DNA of 64,000 nt from Malurus cyaneus samueli (Eukaryota; Chordata; Aves; Passeriformes; Maluridae). Each line of letters opens with the position of its first letter. Positions within the stretch are counted from its first letter, which is position 1. The translations under genes were made by a program, and so were the position numbers. Below are positions 39,721-51,600 of the stretch, piece by piece. The notes beneath the pieces are model-generated. The model was given only the letters and a program-made list of their open reading frames with translations, had not been told where the DNA came from and searched no databases. Where the stretch lies: assembly GCA_009741485.1 (NCBI GenBank), contig CM019219.1, positions 4,213,527 through 4,277,526 of the forward strand, given 5' to 3'.

Positions 39721-41340
39721 TTCTTTATAACTCCTGAGAAATGACTGTAAGTATTAAATAAATACACTTCCAGAAACCCAGTTGGCTTCTTCAGAATAAT
39801 CACTCCATAAAAGTAAGGATGGGAGAGATTAATAATTTTGATTTGTTATAGGCCAGTACACCTTGAGTTAAAAGCTGCCCTGCATTTAATGGCAGATAGG
39901 AGAACACAAACACTGATTTAAAGAAGAAAGAAAAAAAAAAAATTAAAAAAAAAAGAGAAAAAGCTCAAGATAATAATGGGCAGATCTTCACTTCTGTAAT
40001 TTCACAGTTACATCTGTTGCAGCTCAGTTGTTTTATTACACTTATCTGGGTTCAAACAAGGTCCAAAGTTGGCCTGAACAGTCTAAACGCTGATTTTTTT
40101 TATTTTGTTATTTCTGCAAGTTTAAGCAAAAATCCTGCAGCACTCAGTCATGTGCCAAGCATCTGCAAAAAGAATCTGTTTAGTGCATCAGGAGTCACCC
40201 ACCCAGTCCTGCTCATTTTCATTTTAGATATGTTGAGCAAATTTTAATTTAATGGCAATATGATAATGTTTCTTCTCTGTTCAGAGCAAGTTCCTGAGCA
40301 GGGAGTAATTTGCACACCTGGAGAACAGGAGTTTATATAATAAACTGAATTAAACTGGATGCATCCTAGTGGAAACTTCTAATTTAGTTTTGGCCTCTTA
40401 GGAATGTAGGCATTCTATCAGAATGTACTCCTAGATAGCAGATGAGACCTTATATCTTGTAAAGAAGGGTAAGAGTAATAAGAAATATGATTTCAGATAA
40501 TGCCTGTGGGTGCTGCTCCTGACTGACCAACAACATGGTCCTGCTTAGCAATTTTAAGACAAAATTAAAAATATATAGGACTGTGAGCAAAACCTGTGTG
40601 AAGGCTTTATTTCACCTACATGATGTGCTCAGAGATCCAGAGCAGTTCTCCCCAAGTTATCAGAATTTTAACAGCACAAAACAAAAATATGGCTTTTTCA
40701 CAGGTTTGGGGCTTTTTTCCCCAGCCCATAGCAAAGTATTTTTGGCCACAAATAGAAAGAAGGAAAATCAGGTTCTCTCACCATATGAAATAGAAATAAC
40801 TTGTTCTATGTACATGGAAAAAAAAATAGAGGGCCAATTCAGAAAAAAGCAACAAAATGTGAATGAATCAGCCCAAATTCTCTCTGCCTGCAATTTGCAT
40901 TCACTGTGGGGACATTGTGCTGGTTGGCAGTCCCATGGTTCCAGGATATTCCTGCTGTGTTTGATTTGATATTGTTCTCCTGTTCTAACCGCATTTGTTA
41001 TTAAATGCAGCACTTCCAGAGTTACTTGAGACACAGAAAGGGACTTGTTGTAACAATCCAGGTAACTATTTCAGAAATTTCAGCCTTGCAGACTCAGACT
41101 GTACCTTTTCCTGGGGGAAAGCTGGAAAACATTATTTTGTTTAAAGGAGGAAGGCTGCTCCATTTTAATGGAATCAGTAATGACTGTTTATCAATAATGC
41201 AGTCACTTCAGGGCTTTTGTTTTTTTTTTGTTTTTTGTTTTTTTTTTGTGATGCTCTGCATGGCTTATTAACGAAAATAACTTGCTCAGTTTTATTCTTC
41301 ACAACAATAAAAAAGATAACACGCAGATGTACAAACCCAC

Positions 41341-41700
41341 ATTCATGTGTTGTTTTATTGGTGCATTACAACGTTACATTTCCTTCACATTGAGAAAGCA
41401 TGAGATTAAAATACACTGATCCACAAAAATGCCTTCCCTACGCTGACTTCGCCCTGGTGATTACGGCACCTACAGACCCCTCCACAAGCTTCATTCCATT
41501 AAGCCTTTCATAATTTTAATTACATTTTAATCAAACCTTTTACAATGCCTGCTTTATGACTTTCGATTTAATTATTCCCATTAAGACGTGTTGTTCATTA
41601 CTGCTTTTCCAAGTTCACCGATTGCTCCCGCAATTTCAGTTTTTATGCTGAATTACACTTCATGTTCCAATCTTTTAACAGCCACTGCTCACTTGAGGGC
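41341..41700. promoter_or_regulatory. Possible conserved noncoding element with homeodomain-like sites
   Basis: Eight CpGs in about 300 bases (AACGTT, TACGCTG, TTCGCC, TACGGC, TTCGAT, GACGTG, ACCGAT, CCCGCA), against few in the flanks. Two TAATTA cores lie at 41517-41522 and 41569-41574. There is no coding frame or repeat. This combination is typical of deeply conserved regulatory elements; its position 2.4-2.8 kb past the PLPP4 stop also allows it to be part of a longer 3' UTR. Confidence 0.28.
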
Positions 41701-42437
41701 TGTGTGAGCTTTTCCCATCCCAGAGAAGACAGCTTGTTTGTATCAAAAGCCATTAAAACACTGGGAATGTGTACAGCACGGTTAGGAGGCCCCACTCAAT
41801 TTTGAGAACAAGCCAGATCTATATAAAAACATGCAAAATGCTCTATGCATCAGTATTAAACTTCTAATTTTGATTTAAGGTTTTTATTTTATTTCTTTTT
41901 TTAACATTTGCATATAACCTGGAAGACTAGGGTTCCTGCTGAAAAAAAAAGAGCTAATGGCTAAGCCTGACACTGACTCTTGGGCTTTCAGTAATCCTCC
42001 CTTATGAAGACATAGAAAACTTATTTGTTACAGAATTCTGTAGGATGGTTTAAAAACTTTGTAGGAAGGTTAAGCCTCCATTAAACTCCGTGGATTTCTA
42101 GAATCTCAGTCAGACCAGAGGAGTGTTCTGTCAAATCCAGTGCAAATGCCAAATAATTTTGCTTTGCTGATGCTGGTATTGTGAATTGGTGTGTATTCAC
42201 CAGGAAAACCACAGCTATGTTTGACTGCCTCTGTGGAGCTCAGAATTCTGTAAATGCCAGTAAAATATCCTCCCTCTGACACAGTTACACTGGTACCAGC
42301 TTTACAAAGCCTGATTTCTACAGACCTCTCCCAGTTACATTCTGCTCCTTAACGTAATTTCCTATTTATAGCCGTTTTCAAATATCATGTAAGTTTATAC
42401 ACAGCAAGGTCGCATCCTCTTGTACACAATTATTAGG

Positions 42438-42443
42438 TTTATT
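42438..42443 (-). promoter_or_regulatory. Candidate polyadenylation signal (AATAAA) for PLPP4
   Basis: AATAAA on the minus strand, about 1.68 kb past the PLPP4 stop, followed within 15-25 bases by a GT-rich element. It is the first canonical hexamer downstream of the stop. In AT-rich DNA such matches are common, so this is only a candidate. Confidence 0.3.
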
Positions 42444-42515
42444 TTTAATGTGATCCTAATTCGCCTGCTTTTGGTAAAAACTTCAAGTGTTGCCAATCAG
42501 GAAGCAGCTCTTCTC

Positions 42516-42536
42516 AAAAAAAAAAAAAAAAAAAAA
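42516..42536. repeat. Poly(A) run, 21 bases
   Basis: An uninterrupted run of 21 A on the plus strand followed by CAAAAAAACG. No retroposed gene body is recognised before it, so it is probably a homopolymer expansion. Confidence 0.9.
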
Positions 42537-43734
42537 CAAAAAAACGAAACTACAAAGCTTAGCTTTGAGGAAAGTAAATGGCAAGCCTTACATGGAGACA
42601 TTGAGCTGTTTGAGTCACAAAATGCCTACAAGGCCAATATTCCAACGGGAACACAGAAATTGGGGTCATGGCAGCAGTGTCCTCCAGTCCAAAGCACCGT
42701 AATTGTGGTCGCTGATCGACGTCCAGGAGATGTTCCACTGCCCAGGGTGGGCTGGGATGTTCTGCCTGCATTGTCACAGGATACCTAAGGAGAAAAAACC
42801 TGGGATCTGACATCCTGCCATCCACAGGGACATCATTTCACAGGAATGCGTTCTGCAGAGTGCGCACGCAACAAACGGAATTCTACCGACAATAAATTAA
42901 CGAAGGTCACACACTGATTAATTAACTTTCTCCACACCAACAGTGGCTTGATTCAGGTGAGCTCCAATTCAGGCACCAACCTTGGCAAACACCCCACCCA
43001 GGAGCGTGGAGGGCTCAAAATGTAGGATGGGACAGTGGAAAGCTGTCTCCAGCCGTCCTCTGGATACCTTACAGTGCTGGAAACCACCACAAGCATCTGT
43101 GGTTGCGCTCCCAAAGTCACAAATTAAAATCTTTGCATTTCTTTTGCTTAGGTCACCAATGCTGCAGTGAGTCACTACACAAAAATGAACATGGCACACC
43201 AAGATCCACAGAAAACTTTGTGTTTCCTTATCCTCCCATTTTTAGGGGTTTTTAAGCATTTGTTTGAAAGCCTTCAGCTTGTTAAACGCAACGGGTGTTC
43301 TTTTCTTTCAATTTGTTTTGATGGTAAATACAGCAACACCTCTCAAAAAATCGCTGCTGATGCAATACCAAGTTTCTAATCCATTCTTGAACACAATATG
43401 TTGTTCTAAGTTGATAATTTTAACAGCATGGAATTTCTTGAATGTGAGAATCATCCTGTGGGGCTACTAACACACGAGGCTTGGCTTTTACAGGCACCTC
43501 ACTCTTCACATCTTTCGCCTGCTTACTCATTAGTAGTCAGAATGACCTCTCAAAACTTGGTAATTAATACAAATTTCTGACAGCAGGTGGAGATTTTTTT
43601 AATGTCAGAAGGCAGCAAGATAAACATAAAGATGATGCCCTAAATTATCAAATTACAGATGTTGAACACCTGATGAAAAGCGTGCCATGTACTCACCACC
43701 CATCGAAATCAATGAGTGCTGGAGATGACCAGAA

Positions 43735-43810
43735 CTTGGTAGAAGATACCCAGAAAATCAGAAAATTGGTATCTTGGTAGAAGATACTCAGATACTCAGA
43801 AAATCTGTTT
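43735..43810. repeat. Direct duplication, 38 bp x 2
   Basis: CTTGGTAGAAGATAC-CAG...CAGAAAAT occurs at 43735-43772 and again at 43773-43810. The second copy has a further small internal duplication of GATACTCA. It lies within the probable PLPP4 3' UTR. Confidence 0.8.
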
Positions 43811-44126
43811 TCAGATCTAGTATCCCAAAATTATTCTCTTAACCATTCTCCATACGGGATTTTTTTTTAACAAAGCTCTTTCCCCTTCCCTCACGTAGTC
43901 TACCTGTTAGCAGCAGACTGAAAACAGAGAATTCAGCAAGTCAATACGAACCAAAAATTCAAAAGTACGGTGATACTGTGGCATTAAAAATAAAATATTT
44001 AACTTCTCTTTTTTTAAAAAAAAGGAAAGAAACAAAGGAAATAATGTACAGTAAGAACCACTGTTAAGGGACCGGTTGGTGGAAATGTGAGAAGGCTAAA
44101 AGTTCATTCTGCACATTTCTCAAAAG

Positions 44127-44326
44127 TCATACGGGACCTTCAGTTATTCCCTCCAGAGGCAGCCCAGTAGCATTATCTGCTGTAGGTCTCTCTTCTTTCT
44201 TCACTGAGTTCTGATCCAGCAGGCTGACGTAGGATTTGTGACAGGCTGTGTTACCCAAAGGAGGGTAGTGCTGTCTGTAGCAAATGTAAGCGAAAATGAG
44301 GCCAATGATCCCTCCAACAAAAGCAT
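44127..44326 (-). CDS. PLPP4: PLPP4 last coding exon and stop codon
   Basis: Terminal PLPP4 coding exon. The acceptor is TTTTTTTCCTGTAG/ATGC. The first two bases join the preceding G to make the Asp (GAT) that closes PAP2 motif C3. Sixty-six residues follow the junction: a last membrane helix (FVGGIIGLIFAYICY), the conserved RQHYPPL, and a cytosolic tail with CHKSYVSL and KKEERPTAD, ending EGITEGPV. The TGA stop is at 44127-44129. The tail sequence identifies PLPP4 rather than PLPP5, whose tail is different. The frame is intact with no internal stop. With the two upstream exons this gives about 165 residues, roughly the C-terminal 60% of a protein of about 270 residues, so the N-terminal exons lie outside the window. 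Confidence 0.96.
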
Positions 44327-46148
44327 CTACAGGAAAAAAAGTGACAAAACCAGAAGCAGGTTACCATGGAAAGGCCAGCCTGTAGTGACAACTGCAAATA
44401 AATGACATCTGGTTGACGTGAAAGTGTTTAGCCCAGAAAATGTGAATTTTGAATCTTCGTGAAGGATTTGGAGCTGGACACCACAAACATGCGGGACACG
44501 TAAAATCAGTCCTTGGTTGGGGACATCTCCAACGTTTTGAACACCCCAAATGTAAACTGTTGGCTAAGCTTTGGGAGATGAATACTGGGAACAGAATGGC
44601 CTCCATGGGACATTAAACATTCCTGGTGTTCCATATCACAGCTGAGCATTTGTGGGTAGGAACTCATGGATCTTCTACTTAACAAGACAGACTTCCAACG
44701 ATTTCAAGCTGGAAAAATTCTTACTAAAAGCACCTGAAGGGTCAAAGAGTAAGCATACCTATTAACTGATTTAACACCTTTTGAATCTCCTTCTTTGATG
44801 CTTTTTACTATCCTGTACTTCTACCAGAAAAATAAAATAAAGCCATTGTGTGAGGTATTTGCAGCTCACACACAGGCAATTTTATGTTTTCTATGAATTG
44901 GTAAGAGGATTCCTTCTGGTTCTGCTTCTTATACTCACCTCATCTTGTGTTGCATTTACAATCAATCAACAAGAGAAAAATTTCACAGAAAATACTCCCT
45001 CTTTGAAAGCCTCAGATTCAGCATGAAGAATAATGAAGTGAGGCAAAAGGCACTGGCTAAAATATGATCTGACAACACATTTAATTTTAACAAGACTTTA
45101 TTAAGCACCATTATCACCTATGTTTCCATTCTTTTAATTTAAAAGTGTAATAAAAATGGTAAATCCTTGAGTTTACTGGCAAAGAAGGGTAAATCAATAC
45201 AAATTATTTTTGCCTAAAGTCTTTAAAAACAGATTAAATGCCTTTGTTGGGCAGTTGGATGTATATTAGAAAAAAGGGCATGTGGTTCAATTTTCAATGG
45301 GTAATAGATGGTTTGTAATCATCAGACGGCTGAGATGCCTTTTATCAGGAATGGCATGAATAAAAAAAACCCTGAAAAATTCAATACTGAGGTGGATAAA
45401 TTTAAGAAATGTGATTATAGGTCGCAGCTGAGGAAGAGGACTACGTGGAATGACCTAGGAGATGCCTTCTAATCCTATGTTCTCCTCCTCCATGCGAAAA
45501 GACATAATAAATCTGTCACAAATTAATGTAATAGGGGCTTGAACAAGCATTTGAAAGTGATTTTGTGTACACAGCATCTGCAAGCAGACAGAAGCTGATC
45601 CTACCCACACTGGAAGCTGACTGATTTCATCAGCCTCTCCCTAAAGAACTGTAATGGTATTAAAGATACCGAGGGCAAGAATTTTCACTGTACAGCATCA
45701 ATCAGCTTGTAAAAAACTCAGTTATTGGGACAAGATTAATATTCTATAAACTTGTGTTAGGTGCAATTCTCAGATTATCCTGCTTGGACTGAATATTTTT
45801 CCAGCTGCTTTTCAATTTTGCTTAACAATAAGGTCAAGGCTATGATTTACTATTTTGAATTATGAAGAAACACCACATTTTTGCCAGTCCTCTTCAAGTT
45901 CCCTGGTATTTTAAGAGTTGCTAAAAACTCACCCAGGTAATTTCTTTCAAAACATTTACATGAAAATTATGCAACTCTGGGCCTCAGTTTGGGCACCACA
46001 AATTCATGACATGATTTATGCCAAATATTTCTAATCTGCTGACCTTGACAAGGGGGTAATAAGCAAACACACAGGTAGCTATTTTAACTCCTGTTTTTGA
46101 AATAAAACCAATTCTGTCCTTAGTGTGATTTCACGGTAGAAATAACTT

Positions 46149-46211
46149 TCCTCTTTTTTTTTTCTTTTTTTTTTTTCCTTTTTCTTTTTATATACAGTAT
46201 ATGTATATATT
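46149..46211. repeat. Poly-pyrimidine tract followed by AT palindrome
   Basis: About 40 bases of T with rare C, followed by an alternating TATATAC...GTATATA palindrome. It is simple sequence in a PLPP4 intron. Confidence 0.8.
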
Positions 46212-47394
46212 TCTTTTACATTTGGCTGTAGTGGACTGGCCATGGTTCTTTTTTTTCTTTCCATTGCCCATAAAGGGAAAATAATGTTCTTTCAGTCTGA
46301 GTATTTAAATTTACTTTTTTCTGTTAAAAATTACTCCTTATTCCATGAGTAAATTAACATTTTCAGAATTATAAGCCTATACAGGGATGTAGGAACTTGA
46401 AAGCAGTTGATATATTCAGGAATTCAGTATTCACAGCGAAATATCCTAATATTCACCAATACCAAGGTCTTGAATATTACTTTTTCCAGCCAAAGTGAAG
46501 GGAGCTCATAAAGTTCTCGTAATACTCATGCTCTGAGCATACTCAGTGGATTTTTAGCACAGGGATTTCCATTTTTCACCTGCACTGTCCTAAGTCTTGG
46601 TCTTAAAACTGATGGTCCTTTTTCATTTCCCACAGCACAGTTGAGGCTCCATCACAAAGCCATCACAAATAATTAACCACAATTAACTGAGTGTTGAGCA
46701 TGAAGCCAAGGCCTGATGTTCTGTGCTGTGTTCAGAGTGAACACATCCCTCCTTTGGGAGCACAGCTCTTCCAGGGCACAGCAGAGGTCACCAGCAGGAC
46801 AATTCTGCCAGCGCCGTCCTCAGCTCGGGAAGAGATGAGAAAAGAGCTCCAGCTCTCTCAAATTCAGACAGAACACGAGTGATGAACCCAGGCACAGCCC
46901 CTGGGGTGCAGTTCTCCTCCAGCCTATGCTATACACACCAGCAGAACCTGCCTCACAGAACACTTTTCAGTCCATAAATAATTCGTACTCTTGGCAAGAG
47001 CGATTGCACACTGAAAACACGCGTTCCAAACTCGAGAGGAAACCTGTGCTCTCCACATTTTTTCACACTCCTGCTTCCCCTTTTAACAGAGAGCTCAAGG
47101 GTCTGTTTTCTGTCAAGTGCCAAGTGATTTTTGTCCCTCCTGCCACTCTGAGAGGCAGCAGCTTCTGCTCAGCAGTTTCATGCTGGAGGCTCCCTCCAGC
47201 TCCAGCTGAGAAATGGAGAATAACGAGTCCTGAAACAAGACAAGACTCTGCTGGAAACCGGGAGATTCCTCAGAGAACTCCTCAAGGCTGATGGCTGGTG
47301 ATAAAGAACTGCAGGGGAGCAGCAGGAGCACAGCAGGGTGAGAGAAGCAGGGCTGAGGCTGGCTCTGGGTGCTGCTTGCTGGCTGAGATGAGAT

Positions 47395-47440
47395 GGGGAA
47401 CAGGGGATGGGGATGTGCAAAAGGGGAACAGGGGACGGGG
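47395..47440 (+). other. Predicted G-quadruplex, six GGGG tracts
   Basis: Runs of exactly four G start at 47395, 47403, 47409, 47423, 47431 and 47437, with loops of 4, 2, 10, 4 and 2 bases. The region is a 28-base tandem duplication (GGGGAACAGGGGATGGGGATG, then the same with AC for AT). The G-rich strand is the template strand of PLPP4, so the pre-mRNA is C-rich here. Confidence 0.8.
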
Positions 47441-48515
47441 ATGTGCAGCACTGAACTGGAACTGTGTAACAACCAGCAGCATGAGACGGCTCCAAAGTGG
47501 GATTTGGGGCCAGGTTTTGGGAACAGAGGGAGCTGCAAGGGTGGTTTCTGTGAGAATCTGCCAGAAGCTGCACCAGGTAAAGCAGAGCCAACCTCAGGAT
47601 CAATCTGCCACCAGCCAAGGCTGAGCCCAGCAGGGATGGTGGGAGCACCTCTAGGATGACAAATTTTAAAAAATGGGGGAAAAAAAGGGGAGAACTGCAA
47701 TGGCAGCTGGAGAGAGGAGTGAGAACATGAGAGAAACAGCCCTGCTGATGACACCCAGGTCAGGGAGGAAGGCAGGGGGGTTCCAGGGATCTCTCCTTCA
47801 ACTCATCAACCTTTCAGTGTGTTTTCTTTCCCCCATCCAGCTCAGGAGGGCAGTGACAGACCTGGTGTCCAGCCAGGGTCAATCTACCACAGTGCTGAAA
47901 AATATGGAACAGCGTGTAACGAGTGTGAAACAGGAAACTGAAAGGAGAAATTCCATGTATGGTATTTTTCATAGGAATATAGGAACAAACTGGGAAAAGG
48001 TAATTATAGGCTGGCTTGGTAGGAAATATGAATGAAGAAGGAAAGATTGCCACAAAGGTGTCAATAAAGAGGGGCAAGAAATGGTGAAAGAAACAACAGA
48101 TGGCAGGGTTTTCTGAACTGTAACTCACTAATATGGGTGTGTAATTGATAGCATAGCTATCAATCTACATCAGTTACATGTCACACCTGAATTTTGAAGG
48201 ACTCTGAGTCAACAGTGACTGATGCAGCTGATGTGATGGGTGCTGCACCCCAAAAGTGCCTGCTGTGAGGGAGGGGAGGATGCTGGGGCAGAGACCTGAA
48301 GCTCTGAAGGTCAGTGCAGGCCAATTCAACCTTGCTAGGAAATCCCAGCATCAATGCAGGAACAAGAAAAATCCATAGCACACTGCTGTGTTTTAATTCC
48401 CATTATCGGCAGCTAAATGCATGCAACGAAAAAGATGTAATTTTACAAAAATCAAAGAAATGCATACATAATTTTAAAAAACAGTAGGAAAAAGGGAAGA
48501 TCCCTCCAGGCTGAC

Positions 48516-48686
48516 CTTGCCAGTGGTGTTTGTAGTCACACATGCGTGACAGGGCGATCATCATGGCGCAGTAGAGCGGCAGAATGGCCGCACAGAGCCG
48601 CCAGCTCTTCCCACGGCCGCTCTCCGTGAAGCAGTGCAGCTTCCCAGCCAGGTAGAAGGTGGTGAAGCCAAGGCCTGAAAATGCAA
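48516..48686 (-). CDS. PLPP4: PLPP4 internal coding exon (membrane segments, PAP2 motif C3)
   Basis: Second PLPP4 exon in the window, 171 bases (2 + 56 codons + 1). The acceptor is a good pyrimidine tract ending CTCTCAG/TTGCA. The first two bases complete the split Phe codon left by the exon at 63200. The peptide begins with a hydrophobic segment ([16 protein letters not shown]), a membrane helix. A short polar loop follows ([12 protein letters not shown]), then a second hydrophobic segment ([16 protein letters not shown]) and [11 protein letters not shown]. The last stretch is PAP2 motif C3 (SR-x5-H-x3-D) and carries the nucleophilic histidine (first H of KHHWQ). The final Asp of C3 is completed only after splicing, because this exon ends in G and the next begins AT. 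The donor AAG/GTCAGC is weaker than consensus (C at +3). The neighbouring residues match PLPP4 more closely than its paralogue PLPP5. Confidence 0.96.
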
Positions 48687-51600
48687 CTGAGAGAGGAAAA
48701 CACATCACTGTGGTATTTTGTAATTAGCCCTGATCTGTCTGGTTGGTTTGTTTTTTTTTTTAAATCAAAGCAATCATGATTGTACAAACTTTAAAATCCC
48801 ACATTTTTGGGGAGTAAATGGGAAAAGACATTCTCTCCCACCAGACCCATGACATACAAATATTCTCCCCAGCATTAGTGTTACCTATGGAGCAATGCAA
48901 GCAACCAGGCAAGGGAACACTCAGAAGCAAATGGATTTTTTTCTGATAATATATACTCAGCTTGCACATAATTTGACATGTCTGCAAACACTGTGTTTCC
49001 TCTAGAAATTCACCTATACCACAGAAATTAATTTTTTTTCCCTTCAGCAATTGGCCTTCTTCCTCTGGAGGAGACATCAGCTGTGAAAAGAATGCCCAAT
49101 TTTATTTGCACACTAAATGAAACATTTAAGCGAATTTCTAACTTAAATCACAAAAGCTTTTTCATGCTTCAACCTTCAGCACATCTTTCCTGATTTTAGA
49201 CCTATTCCAAAAAGTTAAAGCTAAAAGCAGAAAAGGATTCAGACAGTTTGCACTGTAATTGAATTACATTTAAATGAGATTTTTTAGGTTCCATTACCCA
49301 GTTTCTATAAAACCTGCACAGCTGGCTGTTATGAGAGAACTCAGGCACCAAGTTTCTGCATTGAATTTCTTTCCTGTTTCAGCTCTTCACCTTCCAGAAA
49401 AACACTGGACAAGGACAGGACTTGTCTGCATCATTCCACCTTCCAGCTGAGTAAATGGAGTGACCAAAACTAAACCTATCTTGGATATGTAATACCAAAC
49501 GCAATCCTGGAGTGAATACTTTCAAATAAATCCTCTCCAAAAAAATTTTTTTGTCTTCGTATTTCTATTTTTCACCTCAGGTTATTATTTTTTTAAGTGA
49601 ACTGAAATCTGAGGACCGCATTCCCAGGCAGAAGAATCAATTGCTTCGTGGTTTCATTTTCAGGCAATCTGCAATGCCCAGCAATTTAGAGGGCTTAGAG
49701 GAATATTCCTCTAACTACCAAGTAGGTGTTCAGTTCACACAGACTGGTATTTAGGATTACTACCATTTACCAGGCAATTTTACCAGCAATTGTCAGCGTG
49801 GTGCACAGCAGCAGCAGATTTAGCTAAAAGGGCTTTAGGGAGAACCTGGTGATATTTTAAAAAGACCTTTTCCTCTGAATTTGTGGGGTTCTTTTCAGGG
49901 TCTGCCACATTTCCAGAAGGAGGTGCTCATGGATGTATGTCCAAGTTCAGCAGGATCTACACCTATGACAGACATAAGGGCAGATTTTGTCTTAGAGGGC
50001 TGATGAGAAGAGGCTCAAAAAACCCCAGTCCTCTAGGGAGCCTAATTTAAAATGGAAAAGTAATATCTAATGATGCTTTAGCTTGTGGCTGTGGAACTGG
50101 CATTGTGCAGAGAAGCCTTACACTGCAGAATTCCAGGCTGACTTCCCTTACCCTGTGCACATCCAGAAAGAGCTGCTTGACCCAACAGTCCCAGGGCATG
50201 CAGAGTCAGCAGCAAAAACCACAGAATTCACAGCAAAATGCTCAGGAATGGGGGAGATCCATTATAAAATAACTGCAGAATTCAAGACAACTCAACTGCT
50301 GCGCACTCCATGTGGGCAGCTTCATTTAATGGCTCTGTTTTGAAGATACCAGTAAAGAAAATTTAGAAAATTCATTCTCCAAGAGTCCTGGGCCTAAAGG
50401 TGATATTCACACTGAAGAATTGGTCCATCAGTAGGATATATCTGAGCACTTTTTTCCTGCACCAGCTGGAGTCAATACATCACTACATGATGAAGGAAAT
50501 GCAAATATCCACATCATGTCCCCTAAAGGGTTACACCCAGCCGACTGTCCCAGAAAAAATTATTAAGGCAGATCCCAAAGACCTAGCAAAGCAATACACA
50601 AATACTTCTAAGCTGCCTTCTTCCAGAAAATAAATTAACTTCCTTTTTATAAAGTAGGCGAGAGCAACATAAAATACCAACCAGCCCTCTTTGGAAACAC
50701 TGATGCAAATGAAAAGAAAAAAATCAGTCTGATTTTGTTGAAAACAGTGTTAAGGAAAGAAAGATGTTGGTGCAAATTCCAGATGCAAATATTTAATTGA
50801 TTTTGAGTGTTGTAAGAGGAGAAAGGAGTGAGGAAATGACATATTTGTAACAATTGGTGCAGCTACCTCAAATCAAAATCCTGATACCACAAGTCACTGA
50901 TCTCAGCAAAAACTCTCCTGGGACAACCCTCAGGTTCTGTCATGGCTTGTTAAAATGCTTTAAAATATATTATTATTGGAATAAATAAAACCACATTAGA
51001 CTCAATTGCTCATTTTGTTTCTATGGCATTCTTTTTTTTTAAAAAATGAGTTCACAGAAGAAATAAGGAGGATGACAGCACTTGGAGACACCACAGTTCC
51101 CATCCTGACTCCTGATTCCCTTCAGACAGAAGATTTAGGTGAGTTGAAAAACCTGTCTCTACAGACCAAACCAATTACCAAGCTGAAATGCATAAGGTGA
51201 GAAACTGTAAACAAGAATCTGATCTAAAGCACCCCAAATAAATTATTCATTAAAAAAATGTAATTGCTTTTGTGAGCGTTTTCTGAAATTTAAACTGCCC
51301 CAGGAGGATCTCCAGCTTCTCAAGTTTTAATGGCTGCTTTGCTAAGCACACAATAAATGCCTTTTTTTTCCCCATTAAGCAGTTTTTTGGAACCGAAGAA
51401 AAACCACTCAACTTCTTTAAGAGATGTCAAATTACAAAACAGCAGAACAACCATTCAAATGGCCTCTGCAAGGATCAGAGAAGATTCTCCATCTCTGTGT
51501 CTGCAGTGCTTTATCCTTGCAGTGATTACTGCACATTTCCCAAATGCAAACACAGACTATTCATCACTGGAATTGCTCAGCAGCCCACTGAGGAATTCCA

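Larger units (their letters stand above)
31726..42414. other. Intergenic, no gene recognised
   Basis: Apart from the 20 bp minisatellite at 33928-34022, CpG-retaining blocks at 39441-39720 and 41341-41700, and A- or T-rich runs near 39920-39965 and 41220-41250, the sequence is featureless. The longest frame (32784-33305, minus, 173 codons) resembles no known protein. Confidence 0.6.
42415..44126 (-). other. PLPP4: Probable PLPP4 3' untranslated region (end uncertain)
   Basis: Sequence directly downstream of the PLPP4 stop codon. The first canonical AATAAA I find on the minus strand after the stop is at 42443-42438, with a GT-rich stretch (TTGTGTAC) just beyond, which would give a 3' UTR of about 1.7 kb. 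ATTAAA variants occur nearer the stop (for example near 43597), and further AATAAA matches lie beyond 41900, so the true end could differ. A short direct duplication lies inside this stretch (43735-43810). The extent is inferred from signals only. Confidence 0.3.
44327..48515 (-). other. PLPP4 intron (4.2 kb)
   Basis: The intron runs from donor GTCAGC (48515) to acceptor TTTCCTGTAG (44327) and interrupts the Asp codon of catalytic motif C3. It contains a long pyrimidine tract followed by an AT-alternating palindrome (46149-46211) and a GC-richer block at about 46700-47760. Inside that block are a G-quadruplex candidate (47395-47440) and a 213-codon minus-strand frame that is Ser/Pro/Leu-rich and looks like chance. 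No other exon is recognised. Confidence 0.85.

Noticed and set aside
1..44126. Exons of WDR11, the expected next gene downstream of PLPP4
   Set aside because: None of the frames matches WDR11 WD-repeat sequence; the gene is presumably beyond the left edge.
47113..47754. 213-codon minus-strand frame in a PLPP4 intron
   Set aside because: Ser/Pro/Leu-rich, in a local GC-rich block containing a tandem duplication and overlapping several other open frames. No known domain and no splice logic; most likely chance.
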